A DNA stretch of 64,000 bases from Neolentinus lepideus HHB14362 ss-1 (lineage: Eukaryota; Basidiomycota; Agaricomycetes; Gloeophyllales; Gloeophyllaceae): positions 162,660 through 226,659 of the forward strand of contig KV425563.1 in NCBI GenBank assembly GCA_001632425.1, in the 5' to 3' direction. Of the stretch, positions 23,581 to 35,736 are shown piece after piece (the stretch's first letter is position 1; each line of letters begins with the position of its first letter). The notes under the pieces are model-generated. The model did no database searches, was not told the origin of the DNA, and saw only the letters and a list, made by a program, of their open reading frames with translations. Position numbers and translations under genes: made by a program.

Positions 23581-24325
23581 ATGAACGTTAGAGTAAGGCG
23601 GGTCAGCGCATTCAAAGGATGAACGCACGTTCTAGGATCCGCATCCTGGAGTGACGGAATAATGCTTACGAAGAACATTTTGAGGAGTTGCACCTGGGAT
23701 GACGAGAAGGCTCAAGAGTAATAGTGAGATTAAATTGGCATCGGAAATAGCCACCTGACTGGAACAGAGTTCGAAGGACGTTCGTAGTGCCCAGACATCA
23801 TCGGTAGCTTATAGGGCTCACCATTGTGCAGTCCCTTAGTCAAGTGTCAAGTGTCAAGTGGAAGTTGCACGTATGCTGACCTCATCAAGTTGTAATACTG
23901 CCCCATGACTCGGAAGCCACTTCGACGCAATGTCGCCACCATTTTACCTTAAGCGTATACTACAATGAGTGAGCATTATACGCAAGAAGTTCCAGCGAAA
24001 CTCGTCGAAGCGGAGTCAGAACCGGACACATGCCGAGTAGATGGCAGTGCCTCGAAGCCGAGACCTAATGAGTGGGCGCGGGGACGGGGGGCAATCCAAA
24101 AAACAAGGTCGATGGGAGACGTCGCTAGATATAACAAAACGAAATCCGTTATTCTTGCACGCGGAACGGTATTTGACAAGGTGCAAATGAATTCTGCAAG
24201 TATAATGACTGAAAGCTCAGACTACCAACTTCACAATCGTCACAAATCTGGATCGGATTAATCGCATCAACAACCATCCAAACAATGTAAGTACAGTGAT
24301 CTCACCCAGTGCACCGATCCGGACA
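23581..24325. other. Spacer between copies 1 and 2
   Basis: No gene recognised. A short tandem repeat of TCAAGTG (three units) sits near 23840. A 98-codon open frame on the + strand (23965-24261) has no support. Confidence 0.45.
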
Positions 24326-25056
24326 TTAGTTGTTGGTTGGGTCCCTGAAGCCCTTCATGACAACAAGCTCCATGGCGTCAATCTGGGACGAGAAGTTCTT
24401 CTTCGAGCTGCTCACCAGCCCCCACCAAGAGGACTCCTCCTTGATATCTGCCTCCAATATAATTGTTGTGACCAAGCTGTAGAAGAAGTTCGGCAGGTCC
24501 TCGTTAGGGAACGCGAACAGGACACGGTACTCCCACGACGAATTGTGGCCCGAGCTAGACGATGAGAAGTCCGCCCATCCCCTCTCCTTGGCTTCCTCGA
24601 GGTTCGTGAAAGTGGACTCGATGTTGGCGCGGAGCGCTATAACGTCCTTCGCGCTCAAAGCGACGCTCAGAGCATCGCGCAGGAACGCAACAATTTTGTC
24701 AACCATTGTCGACACGGTTGCCTCGGACTGATTGATCTTGTTGCTCTTGAACTTGTCGAAGGTGAGATCATCGCCTGAAACATCTTCTTCAGGAGAAAAC
24801 GAATGAAACGAACAAAAAGAGTTAGCTACCTTTGTAGCTGTTGATGGCCTCTTGAAAGCCCTTCCAGTCGAACCATTTCTTTTCGGAATTATTCTCCAGC
24901 TTGACATAGTGACCCGAGAACTTCAAGACTTGCAAACTGGTAGGAACAAGGTTCTCCGGCAATTTTGAGAACTCATTGAAATAGGACACTACAATCGAAC
25001 CAAAGTTCAAACCGGCATGCGCTGTGGGAGGGGGATGACTCACGGTCGTCAGACAT
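24326..25056 (-). CDS. Cyt/volvatoxin-like pore-forming protein, copy 2 (type I)
   Basis: Exons 25056-25044, 24988-24830 and 24774-24326 join in phase to 206 residues. Family features: an N-terminal block with KLPE, QV.KFSGHYV and FDW; a central FTNL motif followed by a Ser-rich run; WEYR and a short beta strand; then SSWWG and a C-terminal MELVVMKGF strand. In order and spacing these agree with the single-domain alpha/beta Cyt fold shared by Bacillus Cyt proteins and the mushroom protein volvatoxin A2. That family inserts into membranes as oligomeric pores. There is no signal peptide, again as in volvatoxin-type proteins. The first coding exon is only 13 bases. Assignment rests on remembered family features; a profile search should confirm it. 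Confidence 0.75.
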
Positions 25057-25120
25057 CGTGAAACAGAACCGTTTCTTTGAAGAGGACTGGTTGTTAGGAC
25101 TGAAAAGGACGAATATCTGC

Positions 25121-25132
25121 GAGATTATATAG
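25121..25132 (-). promoter_or_regulatory. TATA box of copy 2
   Basis: CTATATAATC on the minus strand, about 70 bases upstream of the ATG. Copy 3 has a TATA box at the same distance. Confidence 0.45.
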
Positions 25133-27123
25133 CTAGAGAGGGTATCGCCTCATGATATAGATCCTGAACGAGCTCGGAGCAGGTTCGTGAATCGTGATGG
25201 AGGGATCCCAAGGTAAGTATCAGGATCGCTCTCGGGCGACTGTAAACAAAATCAAAGGCAGTCCGAGAACCTCATGAAGAAAAGTATATCGGGCTCGCAT
25301 ACCCTTCGGGGACCAGAGTTCACCTCGAGGTAAGCTCTTGCAAGCATGATCTCTGGAAACTTATGGCGCGATCGAAGGGCGACTCCATCATGCTTGATGT
25401 GCTACCCACAGCCATCGTCCATGTGGAGTTCGGAAGGTATCCAGGAGATGTCCTGGCGCTGTCTCTTTGGAGAACAAGTGAACGTGCAAAGGGATGCTCG
25501 ATTCAAAGTTGAGGTAGTGGTACTACCTCGACCTGACAGAATAGAGGGAGACACATGACATTCGAGTACCACTGGTAAGGAGATTGGTCTGTCGGTGATC
25601 AGTTCTGCTACAGATAAACTGACCCGTTTCCTGCAATAAGGTCGAACGAGTGTACCAGATAGCTCTTCTGTACGATGGTCGGCGGCGCCGAGGGAAATCG
25701 AAGCATATGGAATTCATAAGACATCGTGCGGGATCTCATTGCCGGATGTGCCTGCGAAGCAGTATATTGCTCAATAAAGTATAACGTTGAGTATAATCGA
25801 ATTCCTTTCGCCGCTTATACCGATTCTGAGGAGTCCCTGTTATAAGAAATGGAAGAAACATATGAAGAATCTGGGATCAATGAGCTTCTGGAAGGCAAAC
25901 TACAGTTCCAAGGTTACTATCGGTAATGCGGTTTTCGAGTTTGTATAACCACCATCGAAGCGTAGTGCTGTAGCAGGATAGAGTTCTCCTGCAACTAATA
26001 GCAGAGCAGACAGCCGGGGCACTCACATGTCAGAGATGAGCCGAAGACTGGATGGCTCGATGTGAAGGTCTCTTTCAAAGAATTCAAGCACGCTAGTGCT
26101 ACGAATTGTGGCGGAGGGTCTTCTGTTTTGTCGAATGCAATTCGAAATACTGTCCCATTAATCTGTTCAAAGGTGACGGGTGTGCGCACAAGAGGAAAAT
26201 AAAAGGAGGAAGTGGGCATCAATGAACCTTGGTACGATTTCTATGCGTCGAGGCTCAGAACGGCGATGGCATCGATGGAGTCCGAAGGAAGTGGCACGGG
26301 GCCACAAGCTGAGCGGAGTTCGAATGTGAATCTACAATAGGCCATTTCACGTGGCAGGTGGCAGAGAGGGCCACCTACGTCGCTCGATTGCTTCAAATTC
26401 TTCCGAAAGCTCCTGGAAGCAAAACTTCACTTAATACACCCATTTTTCACCGTTGAATTGGATGTTAATTACATTTTGAGCATCATATGGCTATCATAAC
26501 ACCGCAGTTGTGGCCCGACTTCCTCCGGGGTCCGCAAGGCTTCAAAGTAACTCCCTGGCTAGTAATCACACAAAAGACGCAATAAAGTCGCAATAAAACA
26601 TCTACCGTTCCATTATATTTGTGTTTCTTTGAAAGTGATTCACCTTGCGGAAGACTTGGGAAAGGTAGCATCATGGTGTTCACAGCCAATGCCCAGTTGC
26701 AACATGCAGGTCGGGAATAAAAGATTTTTTGCTCAGAAACGGTCGAACATGAGCAGACCTGAGGTTTTCTGATATGTATTGGTCACGAACTGCACGGCCA
26801 ATCGACAGAGAACAAGCCACCCTGCCTGAGCCAATCCCGATTTTTCTTTTTTTTCCTTTTTATGTCGTTCTCGTGCTTTGAGCGACGTGGTGATCTACTA
26901 AATCTTACTCAAGTCTCGAGTACGTTGTGCAAGTGTAAGCAGAGCATTATGACTCCAAAGCATCTTCGTTCAAGTTTACACAGATAATATTTAGCTACAT
27001 CAATTTGCCAAGTACAGGAAGCAAGAGGCACATCCTTGGTCCACCTGGATTCTCAAATAAGATCGTATCAATTAGTATGTCTGCTGATACACGAAGTGAC
27101 GATAGAGATATTCACCTCACAAC
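25133..27123. other. Gene-poor spacer, about 2 kb
   Basis: No gene is supported. A 75-codon open frame on the minus strand (26222-25995) has plausible composition but no recognised relatives. A poly-T stretch is near 26850. Confidence 0.45.
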
Positions 27124-27857
27124 TTAAGCACTCGCCGGATCCCTGAAACCCTTCATGACGACGAGCTCCATAGCATCGATCTGGGCTGAGAAGTTCTTCG
27201 ATGTGCTACTCTGGAGACCCCACCAGCTCGACTCTTCCTTGATATTTGCCTCGAGCTTGATCGTCGTAACCAAGCTATAGAAGAAGCTGGCCAGGTCGGG
27301 GTTGGGGAATGCGAAGAGCACGCGGTACTCCCACGAGGAGTTCTCGGCGGAGGACGACTTAGAGAAGTCCGCCCAACCGTTATCCTTGGCTGTCTTGAGA
27401 TTCGTGAAAGTCGTCTCGATGTTGGCCTTGAGCGCCAGGACATCTTTGTCGCTGAGAAGGACGCTCAAAGCGTCCCTAAGGAAGACCACGATCTTGTCGA
27501 CCATGGTCGACACGGTCGCCTCTGACTGGTTGATCTTGTTGCTCTTATACTTGTCGAACGTGAGATCATCGCCTGCAGCATCGACGGTCAGCTACACGCT
27601 AATGAGCAACGTGAAAGAGAAGTACCCTTGTAGTTGTTGATAGCCTTGTGGAAGCCTTCCCAGTCGAACCACTTCTTGTCATCGGCATTTTCGAGTTTCA
27701 CGTAGCGACCGGAGAACTTCATGACTTGGATACTGGTAGTGACGAGATTCTCCGGAAGCTTAGAGAACTCGTTGAAGTAGACAGCTGTAATCCAAGGGGA
27801 CTCGTGAACGACTAGTTGCCAACAAAACTCAATAAACCTACCGTCATCGGAAGGCAT
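27124..27857 (-). CDS. Cyt/volvatoxin-like pore-forming protein, copy 3 (type I)
   Basis: Exons 27857-27842, 27784-27626 and 27572-27124 join in phase to 207 residues. The second and third exons have exactly the same lengths (159 and 449 bases) as in copy 2, and the proteins are very similar along their whole length, so this is a recent duplicate. All family features are present: KLPE, KFSGRYV, FDW, FTNL, WEYR, SSWWG and MELVVMKGF. It looks intact and expressible, with a TATA box about 70 bases before the ATG. Same orientation as copies 1 and 2, and divergent from copy 4. Confidence 0.77.
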
Positions 27858-27923
27858 GATATTTGGTTCTGAAAGAGTCGAGTAATAGATCGAGTGTGCT
27901 GATGCTAGGATGGATACAGTGGT

Positions 27924-27935
27924 GGGTTTATATAG
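27924..27935 (-). promoter_or_regulatory. TATA box of copy 3
   Basis: CTATATAAACCC on the minus strand, about 70 bases upstream of the ATG at 27857. Confidence 0.5.
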
Positions 27936-28882
27936 TCTTTCTGACGTTGTTTAATTGTCGTCACAGGATCCGGGATGAATCAACATCTGTCCATGATATC
28001 TCCAGTCACAGCGACGCGCGGAGTATGTCCGAGTCGAATGGAAGTGATCTCTTGAGGCACGTGTGGTTACAACATGACAGAGAAATAGAACGAAAGGTCA
28101 CCCTGACCGGAGCTACATACTGGCCGGTGGGGCTGAACCCACTTAGGCTGCGAGTTCTTCGCAGCCTAGACGGCGTCGAAGACATCGGACAGTGCAGAAT
28201 CCGCGACGACGGATCCGAACACTGTCAAAGAACTAAGCTGCATCAAACGTTGGGATCAGCTGAAAGGCATAAGTGGCCCCTGGACGTCGACAGTCAACAT
28301 AGAAATTACAAGACGAAGAGAATCACTTACGTAGAACCGAACTTGAAAACCCCACGACCAGACCTATCGTCTGTATTGGATGCATCGAGCATAGCATAAA
28401 TGAGGTACTGCTCCCAATTTCTTGGAACGTTCTTTACATTTCGTCAAACGGCAGCGGAACCCAATGTCATTGATGCACAGAAGCCAATTGATGAAAATCT
28501 AGAGTCTGGTGTAATTCCGCGTCTCAGGCTCTCAGCCGGACGTCCTTCCCACGAATATGTCCAATGCGGTCTACAATATAAATATTGATTATCGATCAGT
28601 TGCCACTGGCGCGCGTAATCTTATCGTGAATCTCTATGGACTTTACAATATCACCGCTACTGGAAGAAGTTCGTCGCTGATATATTGATATGCTACGCTC
28701 GTCCCTGAGCTAAGAATGCAACGGCGCATAGTGCATAGCCAGTCGTGAGACCAGAATGGAAAGCAGTCTATGATATCGGCGCAAGTACCGTGTACGGCTC
28801 CTTTCTGTCATGGATCTGTATTCACTGGTACCAGATGTGCTGTTAAATATTCGGCGACTGGATACTGACCTCCCAGTACACC
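27936..28882. other. Divergent spacer between copies 3 and 4
   Basis: Open frames at 27863-28399 and 28400-28588 on the + strand are not supported by any recognisable feature; this is probably a shared upstream region. Confidence 0.4.
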
Positions 28883-29789
28883 ATGGCGAGCGCCCCCACT
28901 GAACAAGATCCTTCTAGGTAAAATAATCATTGCCCATGAATCCACTCGCAGCTCTAATATAGACTGTAGTGCTCGCACTGATGAACAACTTGCCGAGAAG
29001 CCTGTTGAGATCAGTTCTGAGGTCGTCGCAGGTGAAGGACTTCGGTATCGTTTCCGTTTCGAGGTCTGACTTGTGTATACGTACACCGTTATAGCGAGTT
29101 CGACAACGTTATTCAATTCGGTTGCAAACTTACCCGCTGACCTCGTGCCCACTGGCATGCAGGTGAACAAGTTCTCCGGGTATTACGTGCACCTCACCGT
29201 CAACCCAAAGTACTTCGACTGGAACGGATTTGTGGCGGCTGTGAACAACTACCACGGTGGAGACCTGTTCCCCGTGCCCATTCAAAGCCCAAAGAAAAGC
29301 GGCGTCACTCTCCAACACGGCATCATACCGGGCAGCGAGGTCGTCCAGATATCGAGCGACACCTCTCCTGGTGATAATGAGGCCCTTGCAGTGCGTGGCG
29401 CAGCAGATGTTGCCCTCAGTACGATCCTTAACTGGATGATCTACATCCTGCACGATGTCCTGGAGATCGCAGTCAACGTACAGGAGCTCAGGGCCACCGT
29501 GTACAACACCTTCACGAACTTGAAATGGGCATCTTCCAGCGGCTTCGCTGATTTCTCCAGTTCCAGCTCCGGGTCTAACTCCTCTTGGGAGTACAGGACG
29601 GTGTACGCGTACCCGAAACCTGGAGACCCTACCAAGTTTCTGAGCATGGTGACGACTATCAAGTTGGAGGCGAACATAACCACACAGTCGTCCTGGTGGG
29701 GTCTTGTAAGCAGTACTACTGCACGCTTCTACGCCAATATCACGGCGATGAAGCTCTCCGTAACTAAAGGTTTCAAGTCTCCCGTATGA
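28883..29789 (+). CDS. Cyt/volvatoxin-like protein, copy 4 (type II)
   Basis: Exons 28883-28917, 28970-29031 and 29095-29789 join in phase to 263 residues. It differs from type I copies by two short leader exons (35 and about 60 bases, starting MASAP) and by a 50-residue insertion between the FDW block and the central helices. The rest matches: KFSGYYV, FDWNGF, FTNLKW, a Ser run, WEYR, SSWWG, a C-terminal MKL strand and the final Lys-Ser-Pro-Val. The second acceptor is placed at TAG 28967-28969, because the nearer AG at 28961-28962 would give an immediate stop. It appears intact. Confidence 0.72.
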
Positions 29790-31057
29790 TCGAATGATCT
29801 GGATCATTTTGTTATGGCGATATGTCTGTTTCTGGCACGAATGTATGAATAGATTGGTACGCCATATGAATTTTGATTTAGTTGTGAACGGTGGCCGCAG
29901 CGGATTCATCGGCCAACTTGTGCAGTTTTGACGACGTATAAGAGGTAAACAAATGCCAAAAGATCTACGACACTCAGTTCACGACAGTGGCCAAGTACGT
30001 GAGTGTGGAAGGTACTCTTAGAGATCTTGAGCGTTAATTGTGGAAAAGGTGATTTCGGAGGATGTAGAACGGTACATCCATGAGCTTTAGTAGCTGATTC
30101 GTGCCTAGATGGTCTGCTATCCCGAGACACAAACTTCGAAGGAACATGACTATAATGATATTTTTAGCCCATGAAGATCACCGCTGCATCTGTATCATAA
30201 CAAAAGCAGCATTAGGCAGACATCAGACCATCGTGGTCTGTCTTCGCCGGTAAGTCGATTGCGGCTTGTACCACGAGGAGTGATCTTCTGCCTTGTTTGG
30301 GGAAAGCAGTACAAGTCACCAGGTTGCCAGTTCTCCGATGAAGAGAACACAGGCCTGTAGATTTACTTAGACTGAATAGTCCGGGATAACCCTTCACGAT
30401 CTCATCTCAAGAAGCCACGAATTCTCCCTGCCCAGGTCTGTCTACTTGAAAGTGAAGACGCTATGTTCTCGAATGCATGGACCTCGTGACAGAGGGGGTG
30501 AAGTGACGGGACCTGAGGCCATCGCAAACAGTTCGATCTGTCTTGACCACAGGAAATGGTCAACACGCATCATGCCACACACAAGTCAGTTCGTCTAGCC
30601 ATGATGCCTGAGTTCGGTAATGGAAGGTAAAGAAGGCCGCTGATTAGGACTTCAACACCATGCCACATCTGTAAGTAGAAGAGACTGTTCACGTGATCAC
30701 TGAACCGGTGTTGAGGGCACGACATTAATGAATTCCCATGACCTTGCAATGGCCCGCGGCCAGCAGGGACTATCAGGATTTCATCGATCATCCGTGATAT
30801 ACTACCCATGATGGATACCAGAACCAAACATTGTTCGGTCCCCTGCACCACATGCGTTCGTGCGTAGGAAGACATATCACATTGGCCCTGCGAATTCTGA
30901 CTCGATCTCCATTGTGTAGCTTCCATTGCTGAACCCGACCATCGTAGTTGACACGCGCCTAAGAGAAATTACGAATACACTCCATCGTGGTTATGTTTCC
31001 GTGACTCTGGGCACTCTACTAAATATCCGACCCAACTAATCAGCATGATGGATTCCA
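29790..31057. other. Spacer between copies 4 and 5
   Basis: No gene, repeat or family remnant recognised. Confidence 0.45.
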
Positions 31058-31946
31058 ATGGCAAGCGCGCCTACCTCACATGATCCTTCCAGGTAAGGAC
31101 GACTTCAATGCTTCCACTTCGCTTAAGCTGACACAGGCCCCAGCGTTCCAACTGATGGACGCTCGGCCCCAAAGCCCAGTGAGGTTGCAGAAGGTGAGTA
31201 AATGTGTATTCTCGCCGTTCCACGTTCGATTACCCGCATCAACTGTTGCAGATTCGACCCCATTCGACTCCCTCACCAAAATCCCCAGTGACCTCGTGCC
31301 GACAGGCATGCAGGTCAACAAATTCTCGGGGCACTACGTGCACCTCAACACGAATCCACGATACTTCGACTGGAACGGATTCGCCTACGCTGTGAACACC
31401 TACTCCGGCTCCGATCTCGTTGGTGTTCCCATCGACTATCAGAAAAAGAATGGCATAGATCTGGAGCACGGCATCGTCGTCCCAGGCAGCAACTTTGATG
31501 TCGTGAAGATCAGGAGCGGTCCCACACCCAGCGAGGACGTTTCCGTCGAGGGTAATGTAGGCGAGATGGCCTTTGCGGAAATGCTCGACTGGATGATCTA
31601 CCAACTGCGCGACGTCTTCGGCGTCGCTGTGGAGGTAGCAGAGCTGACCGCGAACATATATGCCACCTTCACGAACTTGCAGTGGGCACATTCGAAGGGC
31701 TTTGCAGACTTTTCCAGTTCCAGCAGCGGCAAAAACACGTCCTGGGAGTACCGTGCGGTATATGCATACCCGAAAGCAGGCGAACCCAACAAGTTCCTCA
31801 GTATAGTTACGACGATCGTGTTGGCGGCAAATATACAAGCAGAGCCCGGTTCTACGGAGAGATCATCGCGGGGAAGCTTCTCGTCACGAAAGGCTTTAGG
31901 TCTCCTGTATGACGACGCACTGGGTAAATGGAACGAAGGGATGTGA
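31058..31946 (+). pseudogene. Cyt/volvatoxin-like family copy 5 (type II), altered 3' end
   Basis: Exons 31058-31092, 31144-31193 and from 31252 follow copy 4 closely (first exon 35 bases, start MASAP). All blocks up to the strand after WEYR are in frame. Near 31840-31850 roughly a dozen codons, including the SSWWG region, are missing relative to the other copies and the frame changes. The ordinary ending is still visible in another frame up to 31912, while the actual frame runs on to a stop at 31946. The product would lack the normal C-terminal strands. Probably a recent loss of function; a sequencing or assembly error should be excluded. Confidence 0.7.
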
Positions 31947-32930
31947 TTAGAAATCAGTTCAAGCGCCCGCAGGGAGTGTGTGCGATCGAAGGAGGTAGAA
32001 GTAACAGAGAGAGCATTGTACAATCCGAGTAGAACGCATGCTGGACTGCAAATCCGTATTGTTGCTGTAATCCTAATTTGCTGTCTTGAGACTGAGGCTT
32101 GCGCTAAAAGGACTCATCTTCTGATGGGTAGTGGATCCTGGAGCGACGTATGCAGCCGTCAATTCAATGGCCTCGATCCAGGAGCGGGAAGCATCATCAT
32201 TTGAACTCTGCGAAGCTCTCGACGCCATACTGGGCCTGAAATATGGGAAAGTCAACCACAGAGCCACAGTTGCACTACAGTCTCATCGGTACTCAGTCCT
32301 TCTTCATATCAGCTGTCCCAGACCTTCACTGTCATTTCAACAATCGCAGATCCGAGGTATCGTCGAATTTCATCAGCTGCGCCAGATACTCGTTACTGTC
32401 TCCCGATACTCACGGACTCACTAGGAGGTATCCCGAAGTCATACTTTCACTTTCTCCTTCTCCTTCACCAGGCCTCACATTTTACCAGAAACAACCAAGT
32501 CATGAACAAGGACGCTGATGAGAACACGGGTGACAAGAAACGTAGCAGTAGCTTACCAGATCGTACCATGTCATGCGTGGACATTGTGCTTCCACGTTGT
32601 GCTACGCGATGCCTGCCGACGAAACCGAGGCGTTAAATCCAGAGGTGTTCCACCCATGAAAGTATGTCGGTGTGACTAATAACAGGATCTGACTCGATAA
32701 GGCAGACACTTCAGCGGACCGATACATCTGGAGGGTAGTGGAACTACTGCGATAGTAAGCGGACACTGCTTCACTGAAAGGTTCCGTCAACATTCAGTAT
32801 TCATTCATATGACGTCGTAGAGGCTTGTTCGGTGGCCACTGGCTATAGTCATAGGCACATGTCGCTATCCCAGGGGACGTAGCTCCTCGTGAGCAACAAA
32901 GAGTCTATCTGACGCACCTGTTCAATGTCT
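31947..32930. other. Spacer between copies 5 and 6
   Basis: No gene recognised; small open frames only. Confidence 0.45.
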
Positions 32931-33540
32931 CTATCGTTTCGACGATATTTGACTCTCTAGCCACATCCCCGCCTGCATCCAGGTCAGCAAATTCTCCGGA
33001 CACTACCTACACATCAACACAGTTCCAAGATACTTGAACTGGGACGGGTTTGAGTATGCCGAAGAGTCGCGCCCCTACAATGGCCTCATCGGCGTATTCA
33101 TTGTCCATTGACTTTTAAAGGAAGGCAGACGCGAGCCTCGAACACGAGCCTCGAGAACAAGCCCATCTCCGGGACGAACAAGCTCGACGTCTTAGAAATA
33201 TCCAGCGACACCTCACCCAGGAAGGTTAGTGTGCTGCTGAGCCCGCGCGGTGTCAAAGAGTAAGCTCTCGGCAACGTCCTGACAATGAGAACGAGCTTAG
33301 GGCATTCGTCACCAATGTGTTCACGAATCTGGAATGGGCGCACTCTAGCGGTTTCGTGGACTTCTCCAGCACAAGCACGCGGACGTCGTGGGAGTATAGA
33401 ACAGTGTGCGGCCGAGGAACAGCACGAGCATCGCCATCCTCCTGTCCAAGTTGGCTCCGTTCTGAGCCGTTTTCGACTGTCGCGATTGCCGTCGAGTTGA
33501 AGTGCTGGAAGCGCAAGTTCAAAACTATAGAGGCTAGAGC
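32931..33540 (+). pseudogene. Cyt/volvatoxin-like family copy 6 (type II), decayed
   Basis: Fragments in order: a FDSL segment, KFSGHYL with the following strand, a changed form of the FDW block, then a stop at about 33110. Pieces of the type II insertion follow in shifted frames (about 33140-33240), and then the FTNLEWAHSSGF block with WEYR at 33317-33400, after which similarity fades. Several stops and frame changes separate them. It is the oldest-looking remnant of the array on this strand. Confidence 0.72.
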
Positions 33541-33713
33541 CAGTAGGCGCTTGAGTGCCTCGCGCTTCGCCGATCCTCGCCGAGCCTTAGTACTAAGTAA
33601 GTACTAATCTCCCATGAAACAAACTCTTCACATAGACAGACATACGCGTATGGTCCTCGTCAAAATAGTCTGTAATAATGGCAAGCGTGTAAATGACCTT
33701 TTATTGACTTTCT

Positions 33714-33857
33714 CGGAAATTTCCGTGCCCCATTATAATTGGCAAATGATCCAAAATAGATTGAAATGTAATTAAAATGAATATATAATCCTATCTAAAT
33801 CCATTTTAAACCTTCGTTTCGCTGGTAATCAATTATGATGAGGTACGGAAATTTCCG
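33714..33857. mobile_element. Small TIR element (MITE-like), 144 bp
   Basis: The ends are inverted copies of about 30 bases. Each begins with the self-complementary CGGAAATTTCCG and continues GT(G/A)CC(C/T)CAT(T/C)ATAATTG. The inside is AT-rich and non-coding. No clear target duplication could be defined. Probably a non-autonomous element sitting between toxin-like copies 6 and 7. Confidence 0.6.
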
Positions 33858-34106
33858 ACAATTCTTCACATCACTCGTTGAATGGTTCCGGGAAAGGAGT
33901 CGATCGTGAGTCCAAATTAAACGAATATCGCCTTTTCCTCAACCCGAAGTCAGCAATCCAATTGCTGACTTTTCGTTTGCAAGACGTCTATACAATTGAA
34001 GGTGACTTCATGATAATCTAATTCCATCAACATAGCCGACTTACCAGGTCATCTAGAGTCTTTCCCCTTAAGTATGTCAGGCCATGTTTGACAAACCCTG
34101 GCTTCC

Positions 34107-35072
34107 ATGGTAGACCCAACAACAGTCATCGTTCTTCGATCTGCTGAAACAGAAGATGGTCAATTTTGCAAACGCATCATCAACAAAGTACAAACGATAG
34201 CAAGTCTGACTGAAGCAGCTCAGGACATCGGTGAGCCTGTATATATACCGCTTTCTGGTGCGCCCATGTTCAACCTCTCCATTCACTTAATCCCAAGGAT
34301 GACCAAACGTCTGTTATTGTCAGTTTTTACCTTCTGGGATTCGCTGACTCCTCAGGTTGTCACTGCAGCAACTACCTTCGACTCATTTGACAAACTTCCC
34401 GAGGACCTCGCGTCCACGGCTGCACAGGTCAACAAATTCGCTGGCTATTACGTACATCTTGAGGCGAACCACAAGTACTTCGACTGGGATGGGTTCGCTC
34501 CGGCGGTGACCAAGTACCCCGGCAAAGACCTCGTCGGCGTGTCCGTCGACACCAAGGGCGCGAGGGGAGTCAAACATTGCAAGGTCAAGGACAGCGACCT
34601 TGACGTCGCTGAGATTGAGCGTGATGACAACGCCAGCAACGCTCCCGACTTCGTCCCCGGCCCCTTTGGACTCATGCCTGTACCGGGACGTGGACCGAAG
34701 GAGATCTCCCTCGACAACGTGCTCGGATGGGTGGTGGACACACTGCACGATGTTCTCACGGTTAAAATCGAGAAATCCGAGCTGAAAACGACCATCACCA
34801 ACGTATTCACGAACTTGGAGTGGTCGCATTCTAGTGGCTTCCTCTCCTCGTCGAGTTCGGGCAGCAATACGGCGTGGGAGTACAGAACAGTGTACAAGTA
34901 TGCGGGAGACGATCACCCAGACAAGTTTCAGAGTATGGTGACGTCCATCGTACTGTCTGCGGACGTGTCGAAAGTGTCGAATTTGATGCTGGATGCCACC
35001 AAGTCTCACTTCAATTCGCACATCAAGGTGGCAAAGCTGGAGGTCATCAAGGGTTTCGAATCTCCTGTGTAA
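34107..35072 (+). CDS. Cyt/volvatoxin-like protein, copy 7 (type IIb)
   Basis: The conserved part begins at about 34370 (CAG acceptor before an Ala-Thr-Thr-Phe-Asp segment) and reads without interruption to 35072. It has KFAGYYV, FDWDGF, a long type II insertion containing DSDLDVAEIERDD and a Pro/Gly-rich loop, NVLGWVVDTLHDV, FTNLEWSHSSGF, WEYR and the usual C-terminal strand ending Ser-Pro-Val. The tryptophan motif SSWWG of the other copies is absent, replaced by a shorter segment. An in-frame ATG exists at 34107, but short leader exons like those of copies 4 and 10 are more likely; I could not place them. Confidence 0.68.
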   Translation: MVDPTTVIVLRSAETEDGQFCKRIINKVQTIASLTEAAQDIGEPVYIPLSGAPMFNLSIHLIPRMTKRLLLSVFTFWDSLTPQVVTAATTFDSFDKLPEDLASTAAQVNKFAGYYVHLEANHKYFDWDGFAPAVTKYPGKDLVGVSVDTKGARGVKHCKVKDSDLDVAEIERDDNASNAPDFVPGPFGLMPVPGRGPKEISLDNVLGWVVDTLHDVLTVKIEKSELKTTITNVFTNLEWSHSSGFLSSSSSGSNTAWEYRTVYKYAGDDHPDKFQSMVTSIVLSADVSKVSNLMLDATKSHFNSHIKVAKLEVIKGFESPV

Positions 35073-35736
35073 TCAGGTGCAAGAGTATTAGCCGTATGTC
35101 CATAGATCTTTTACTGTGTACCTCACCGATTTGTCAATGATGTATACAGGATAAGACCTACCAATCAGCTGGATGAGGGACAACAGTCATGAGGACGTTA
35201 TACTATGTACACCTAATCACAACATTGACGAGCTTCAGCTTACTGGTGCTCTCCATCGTATGCACCGACGTTGAGTTTACCTAACCTGTGCATGGTAAGC
35301 ATCACACGAAGCGGGGGTACTCGCGTCAGGTACGAGTAGAAGTTCAAGAAGAGATTACCACTAATCACATACCGACCGTGTGGCTAGGCGTGCCTGTGGG
35401 GCTATAGATTGAACGTACAGCTTCGCCGGTTCAGGAATGTACTAGTACGACATCTGACTCCAATTGTCATTGTACACGTGACGGCCCTCGTAGATCTGGG
35501 ATGGAAAGTGGACCTACTTCGAGGATCGCTATGTCGCATTGCGAACGAAACACTGGCAGCCTGAGCCCGCACAATTAAATTATGAGCACCTCGTCAAGGA
35601 TCGGCTCGCGCTGTATTTCCAACCGAAGTACTTCCAGCACCCACATCCGGCACCGGACCGGGTCGGTCCTATTCTTCCAAGACGGATGTCTTCACAGTCT
35701 GTCGGCGAGAGCTTGACCCGATGGGCCGTGTCTTCT
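35073..35736. other. Spacer, nothing recognised
   Basis: No gene supported; an open frame at 35539-35886 runs into the inverted repeat and has no known similarity. Confidence 0.45.
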
